Origin: Solanum dulcamara
Lineage: Eukaryota > Streptophyta > Magnoliopsida > Solanales > Solanaceae
DNA: 64,000 nt
Reading direction: 5' to 3'
Assembly: GCF_947179165.1 (NCBI RefSeq)
Contig: NC_077240.1
Location: 7,180,001-7,244,000 of the forward strand
Below are positions 59,301 to 64,000 of the stretch, in pieces. How positions within the stretch are numbered: the first letter of the stretch is position 1; every line of letters begins with the position of its first letter. Below the pieces are notes generated by a model. It saw nothing but the letters and a program-made list of their open reading frames with translations. It was not told where the DNA came from and ran no database searches. The translations under genes and the position numbers were made by a program.

Positions 59301-62300
59301 ATATCTGGAGATTCCACTTGATCCATAATTATATCATCTTCAACTGTCCTGCAAATCAAAATAATGCTTATTACCCCTAAAAAAAATTTGGACGGTTACT
59401 CATTTCTATACTGTGTATGTTGTTGTTGTTGTTGTTGGCGTTATACTCATTACCCCTAATTAAAGTCCGATATTTAGCAGTTTTTTCTTCGATAGGCTTA
59501 GTTGCACTATATCGTAGCAACAAGAAATTTTAACAAGAGTTCATAAAAGACTTGTGGATACAGTCATAAAAATCTATTATTTTATCATAATTGAACTCTT
59601 CTTCTCATAATTCAAATGTTGTAAACTCAAGCAACAATGCACATACGACACACATAATAATTCCCTAAAGATGAAGGGAAGAGGAGAGAAAGAGAGAAGA
59701 AAAAGAAATGGAATTATAAATTGAAGAAAATAAAGGATGTAATTTTCATATTTCAAGCATCACCAAGAACATAGCATCAAACAAATTATCTAGAAAATAT
59801 CAAAAAAAAAAAAAAAAACTGAGTGGACAATTATATTGCGAGCCAACATTTGGTATGTCAATTAAACCCCGCATTTGATGCCATATTTCAAATTGGCCAT
59901 TTGGTTGCATTATCCAATATCATCTGGAAGTGATTTTTGACAATAAGTGGATTAGAATCCAACCATATTACGACATTAATGACAAAAGTTATCTCTTCGT
60001 ACATTGCAAAAGATAATAATCTAGGCTGATGTAGGAATATAATTTAACCCACTTATAGACCACATGCAAATTAAATGTTTTTTATTTAAATTTCTTTTAT
60101 TGATATTTTTAATTGAAATACATAATTTTGTGCTTATTTCCACATATTATAACATAACGAATCATATTTGAGAAAGATTTTACAATGTTTGTTGTAGTAA
60201 CCCTTTTAATAGATGAGTAAGTTATTTGATATATTAAGACCTAGGGCATTAATGGCACAGACGTTCAAGTTTGGTTCCAATCCATGCAGATAGCGTGGAC
60301 ATCAAGCACAATATGCATGTCTCATATTGCAAATCCTTGCTACTTTATAATTTCATATTGTGATTCTTTACAATTACAATCTCCATATTATTATTCTCTC
60401 CATCTAACAATCCATGTATGACTTAACTGTACTATCAAATGGAGCCTTATGGTAAAAAAGAAAAGGTAAGACTTGGTGCTACCAGATCTTACCTCAAATG
60501 ATCAGCAATTTGATCTATATTATATAGCACCCATGATTCTACTTAGCATAAATTGACCAGAAAGGAAAGTTAGAGTGAACTTCCTTCAGAATAAGATGTA
60601 AAAGCACTCTCTCATACCAAACCACATAATAAAGATGGCTTTGATTGCACATAATCTTCTGTAACAAGATGAGTATATAAAAGAAGGCTTGAAAATAAAA
60701 CAGGCTGTCATCTCAACCTACCTCTTAAAAATCCTGCATCGGAAAAGGTATTCCTTTATGGAGAGACTTCCCCTCTCTAAATACCTAAAGAGAGTTGCAT
60801 CTAAAGAGCTTAAAGGGATATTCTTCTCATCCAATTAAAAGAAATCAGATAGGACAACAACGAAAAACCTTTTCATTCCCTATAGCCGAACACCTTACAT
60901 CAAACATGCACAAGATTAAATAATTCACCTTCCATATTGAGAATATCAACAACTTATCATAATCAATCAAACATGGTATGAGGCTGGAAGATTAACCTGT
61001 GAATATAACATTTATGGAACACTTACACCAAAGGAACACTAACAGAAGAAAATAACGGTCTGTTTTGGTGTCCAGTGAAATCTGCAAGGGTACAGCTTCG
61101 CTGAAAGGTTTTCTTGAGCCTTGCCGAAAATTATTCAAATTAGTTTTTGGATCATTCAGTTGAATGGTTTCTTTTGGTTTTTTCTTTTCTTTTCTTAAAA
61201 AGGTCTCGTAAGACTCTTAGCTTGCATGCTGTGATAAACTTAACTGTCAATATCCTTTTGAGCATTAGACTCTTGCTACATGCATGGGACACCTACTTGG
61301 CCTTCAGTACTCGCCAATAACTGCCAAAGATTTATCTTTTCTAAATTCAATGCATTAATGCAGCATAGACTTAAAACTAATGGTACGACATCCGCATTAG
61401 TGATTCACTTAGATGCAAAATGCTAGGTAGGAGCCAAGTTAATTTTAAATCATACGCAATTGATACCTATCATGCAATTTGCTCCGTAAAGAAAACAAAA
61501 ACAAGAAAAGAGGAGATCTTTCTCTCTACTTGATCCATCCTCTACCCAAAATGTATTAAGTAGTTAAGAATTATTTTGATTGTTGAGATCTTATTTTATT
61601 TTTCATATCCAGACTTGTTTTACATGTACCAATTGGCTTATTCATACTACCTTATTATCTTGGCTACAAAAACCTTTCACCAATTCAGATTGTTGGTAAC
61701 AACAATTAAAATGCGGACATGCTTGTAAGTTATCTACTCAAACTTAAAATTATACAATTTGGCAATCAGCATATATGTCTCTGCACATTCTTTTCTGTTA
61801 AAAATGAGATTAAAAACTCAGTTCAAATCTCAGCAAAAGAAAAAAAGGCGTGATTTTCTCTAATCTGCCTAAGCATACCCAAAACCTTCACCAGTCATAA
61901 AATAGTATATACGAAAAAAAAACTTTCAACATATAAAGACAGTAATTAATCAAACAACTAAGTCCCAATCCCAAATTAATCAGCATCTTCTATACGAAAA
62001 CTCTACATCCAATTCAGTACATTCGGCGGAGAAAAAGAGAGGCAAAAGCTCACCCGATCATAGTCATTTTGAAAGAGGATTTGAGAGGAATCTCAGAGAG
62101 AAGAATAGAATCATCAGCGAGTTTTGCACCAACTTTTGGGTACAGAAGCTTCTGACGTTTAGGCAAAACATTTGTGACTTCACATATGCGTCGTTTCAAC
62201 TCTCCGACGGTGTCATCGCCGCAGACTCTAACGGTGTGCTCTTTACCGCTCCATTTCACCGTCAGCGTCAACTCTTCCGCTGTTATCGGAGACACCGCCG

Positions 62301-62319
62301 ACGATGATTCTGAAGCCAT
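53339..62319 (-). CDS. UBLCP1: Ubiquitin-like domain CTD phosphatase 1 (UBLCP1) homologue
   Basis: Nuclear phosphatase of the FCP/SCP (HAD) family, known in animals to dephosphorylate nuclear proteasome. Exons (minus): 62319-62054, 59348-59204, 54279-54165, 54086-54023, 53907-53742, 53584-53339. Phases agree; 333 aa, as in Arabidopsis. The N-terminal ubiquitin-like domain (about 15-88) includes [20 protein letters not shown] and [12 protein letters not shown] linker follows ([20 protein letters not shown]). The phosphatase domain has the catalytic DxDxT as [14 protein letters not shown] (D154, D156), then [26 protein letters not shown] and [19 protein letters not shown]. Introns 1 (2.7 kb) and 2 (4.9 kb) are large; intron 2 carries L1 and RTE LINE debris. 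All splice sites are GT-AG. Confidence 0.93.
54600..54920. repeat. Unclassified repeat-like block in UBLCP1 intron 2
   Basis: A patch less AT-rich than its surroundings, with recurrent ccgcgatga / ctcgcgatgag phrases and a 21-base direct repeat (tgaagaatttctgaaaattg at 54732 and 54772). It looks like a fragment of a retroelement LTR or satellite, but I cannot name the family. Confidence 0.45.
55500..56240 (-). pseudogene. L1-type LINE zf-RVT fragment
   Basis: On the minus strand the sequence reads [24 protein letters not shown], then [44 protein letters not shown] and MWVIWKERN in broken frames. The C-x2-C...H-x3-H-C pattern with FFTW and AENL is the zinc-binding RVT-associated (zf-RVT) domain at the end of plant L1 LINE polyproteins. 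Multiple stops. Note one in-frame base difference in ...KVC-(S/F)-S(T)W, where the plant reading is degenerate. Confidence 0.75.
57223..57708 (-). pseudogene. RTE reverse transcriptase core, best preserved copy
   Basis: A 161-codon open frame with [20 protein letters not shown], motif [17 protein letters not shown] (catalytic Asp present), [19 protein letters not shown] and the FADD box in [14 protein letters not shown]. Both catalytic motifs are intact, unlike the copy at 18165-19100. Frame breaks on either side still make the element non-autonomous. Confidence 0.88.
57937..58566 (-). pseudogene. RTE LINE linker between endonuclease and RT
   Basis: Open frame of 209 codons with [60 protein letters not shown] and [20 protein letters not shown]. 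This Lys/Arg-rich connector is present in all RTE copies here (for example 19751-19263). Confidence 0.85.
59405..59443 (+). mobile_element. Very short RTE LINE tail or GTT microsatellite
   Basis: tctatactgtgtatgttgtt followed by (gtt)n resembles the last bases of the RTE 3' end (actgggtatgttgttgttg). It is flanked by an 8-base direct repeat tactcatt (59397-59404 and 59444-59451), which fits a target-site duplication. It lies in intron 1 of UBLCP1. Confidence 0.5.
59452..62053 (-). other. Rest of UBLCP1 intron 1
   Basis: About 2.6 kb of AT-rich intron. I see no coding domain, RNA gene or recognisable transposon end. Confidence 0.55.
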
Positions 62320-62624
62320 TTTTTTGTTATTTCTCGAACGCACTAGGTACACTTCACTAGTAAGCACTGTTGTTTTTCCTGAAAATTTCGTATTTTCCAA
62401 TTGACCCCCTGATTCTTTTCCAGTTCTAGTTTACGCCTCCTTACTTTTAGTTTTAAGTTCATTTCATAGTTTTGTACATGTAGGGTGTGTTTAGTGAGTC
62501 AAGGGTCTCCACAAACAATTTTTTTTATCTTTTCAAGATAGATATACAATTTATATATACTCTAATTTTCACAAATCTCACTTATGAGATTATATTGAGT
62601 ATGTCGTTGTAATTGTTATAGGGT

Positions 62625-62700
62625 GTGTTTGATAGGGAGTATAATATTATCTAAATTTTTCGGTATTTGATAGAGAGGATAATATTATCTAAATTTTTCA
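62625..62700. repeat. About 37-bp tandem repeat, two copies
   Basis: gtttgatagggagtataata ... ttatctaaatttttcg is followed at once by gtatttgatagagaggataa ... ttatctaaatttttca. Two imperfect copies, 300-380 bp upstream of the UBLCP1 ATG. Confidence 0.8.
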
Positions 62701-63369
62701 TACTTGCTTAGTAAAAAATATTTTAAAATATTTTTTCTATTAAAATAAGCCTCTAATGAGAGTCTCAAATGAAAGTATACAAAAATAAATGGCCTCTCAC
62801 ACTAATTGTCTCCTTTCCACTCACGAACAATTCAACAAAGTTGATGACGTAAAAGCAATTTTTAATAAGAGTCTTTAATTATTATTTTTTTAAAAAAAAA
62901 GGAATTCTTGCTTTATAATTTTATTTGAGATCTATATTTCTTGAGCTATTGTTGATATTAGCTAAGATTTTATTCATTTTAATTTTGAAAAGTATCTTTC
63001 AACGAATGCAATTATTACAAGTACTATTAACATTATTCTATAAGGAATATAAAGATCTTTTTTATTAAAAAAAAACTTTTTATTTAATTGGGTATATCAG
63101 TTAAAGTATTATCTTTTGCTCGTATTATTTTCTTCAGATTTTTTATTTGGAATATAAGTCTAAAATATCAAACATCAAGTGACTATTATATTTTAAGAAC
63201 CTTCTGAGGTTAAAAATTTATCACCTAGCAGTAAATCATTTTTTTATCACTACATAAATAATTTAAAATATTTTTCATACGCTTTAAACTATTCAAATCT
63301 ACTTTAAAGATTATTTTTTTTCTTAATTTATTTAAAATGCACTTTCTCAAACAAAGAAAAGAAAAGATA

Positions 63370-63830
63370 TCAAATACAAAAACTTGCAATAGTTTTTTTT
63401 AGCTCCATCATTTGCTATTAAGCATGTCATTCCTTTCTGAAATTATACATGAGAGCTAAAGTTGATTTCTATTTATCCTAGTATCTTTATTAAACAAGCA
63501 AAAGAGAAACGACTAATACAAAAAAAAATGTAAATAAACTTTTTTTAGCTCAGTTGTTTTCTATTAATTAGTATGTCATCCTTTCTTGAAACTACACGTA
63601 AGAGCTACACTTGATTCTTATTTGTCCTGTCATTTTCATTAAACAAACAAAAGAGTAACTGTTAAATATAGAAAATTATTTTTCCTAGCATATTTATTAA
63701 ACAAACAAAGAATAATTGTTAAATATAAAAAGCTTTCAAATATATTTTTAACTCCGTTATTTATTCTAATTATTATGTATATTTTTCAAATATTATACAA
63801 AAAGCTATTGAATAGAAAATAATTCTTTAA
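63370..63830. repeat. Degenerate tandem repeat of about 150 bp, three copies
   Basis: The ordered blocks ttttttttagctcc/cag, (gctatta/ctattaat)...atgtcat, aaactacac/aattatacatgagagcta, ttgatttctatttatcctag and attaaacaa(g/a)caaaagag recur at about 63395, 63540 and 63690. The third copy is the most decayed. Confidence 0.65.
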
Positions 63831-64000
63831 GTAGGAAATTAGTTCAAATATAAAATGAAAATGTATGATGGTTTTTAGAAATAATTTAAAGGTAACATAG
63901 AACAAATTGTAGTCGTGATATATTGTTCAAATAAGAAAATAATTTATATTATTTTTAGTAATTAAAATCTTAATTCATTTAAAAAATTTAAGATTTTCTA

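Larger units (their letters stand above)
62320..64000. other. Intergenic region upstream of UBLCP1
   Basis: Leader and promoter side of UBLCP1 followed by very AT-rich DNA to the window end. No gene is seen. It holds the two tandem repeats listed separately. Confidence 0.55.

Noticed and set aside
63370..63830. Possible CRISPR-like array
   Set aside because: Eukaryotic context, degenerate 150-bp tandem units and no regular short repeats with unique spacers.

Overview
This window is plant nuclear DNA, almost certainly from a Solanaceae (potato/tomato/tobacco group). The genes are intron-rich plant families. The repeats are the RTE-clade LINEs with a (GTT)n tail and the tRNA-derived TS-type SINE known from that family. 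I could not identify the species.

Layout, left to right. The left edge holds the first exon of an MRS2-4/MGT-type magnesium transporter (minus strand), with two short upstream ORFs in its probable leader. A nuclear tRNA-Arg(TCG) and a complete ten-exon phospholipase D delta gene follow, both minus strand. Next is a repeat-rich interval (8-12.8 kb) with a truncated LINE and a hAT transposase remnant. A segmental tandem duplication fills most of the rest: unit 1 at about 12.8-27.8 kb and unit 2 at about 30.1-53.1 kb. Between them is a spacer with a dead pogo/Lemi1-like element, and a defective Copia element has inserted into unit 2. The right end holds a six-exon UBLCP1-type (ubiquitin-like domain + FCP phosphatase) gene on the minus strand, its introns swollen by LINE debris.

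Each duplicated unit carries an intact bZIP gene (plus strand) and an intact small type I MADS-box-like gene (minus strand). Only unit 2 has the COBRA-like 4 (IRX6/BC1-type) gene and an intronless E-type PPR gene. Unit 1 keeps a 44-bp piece of COBL4 exon 2 and the COBL4 upstream region with its TATA box, but no gene. Transposon insertions after duplication tell the copies apart: full-length LINE, a 45-bp LINE tail and a 1-kb DNA element in unit 1; LINE, LINE tail, organelle-like DNA and Copia in unit 2.

The most notable signal is the mosaic divergence of the duplication. A 3.6-kb tract covering the bZIP leader and exons through exon 4 is nearly identical between copies, while sequence on both sides is clearly more diverged. 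This suggests gene conversion, with one edge at the Copia insertion. Other points worth a look are a GC-AG intron and a missing invariant Asn in the bZIP, a very acidic uORF before a magnesium transporter, and LINE insertions as short as about 40 bp. I saw no evidence for a wholly new biological system. The gene families are known; the interest is in locus history and a few regulatory details.
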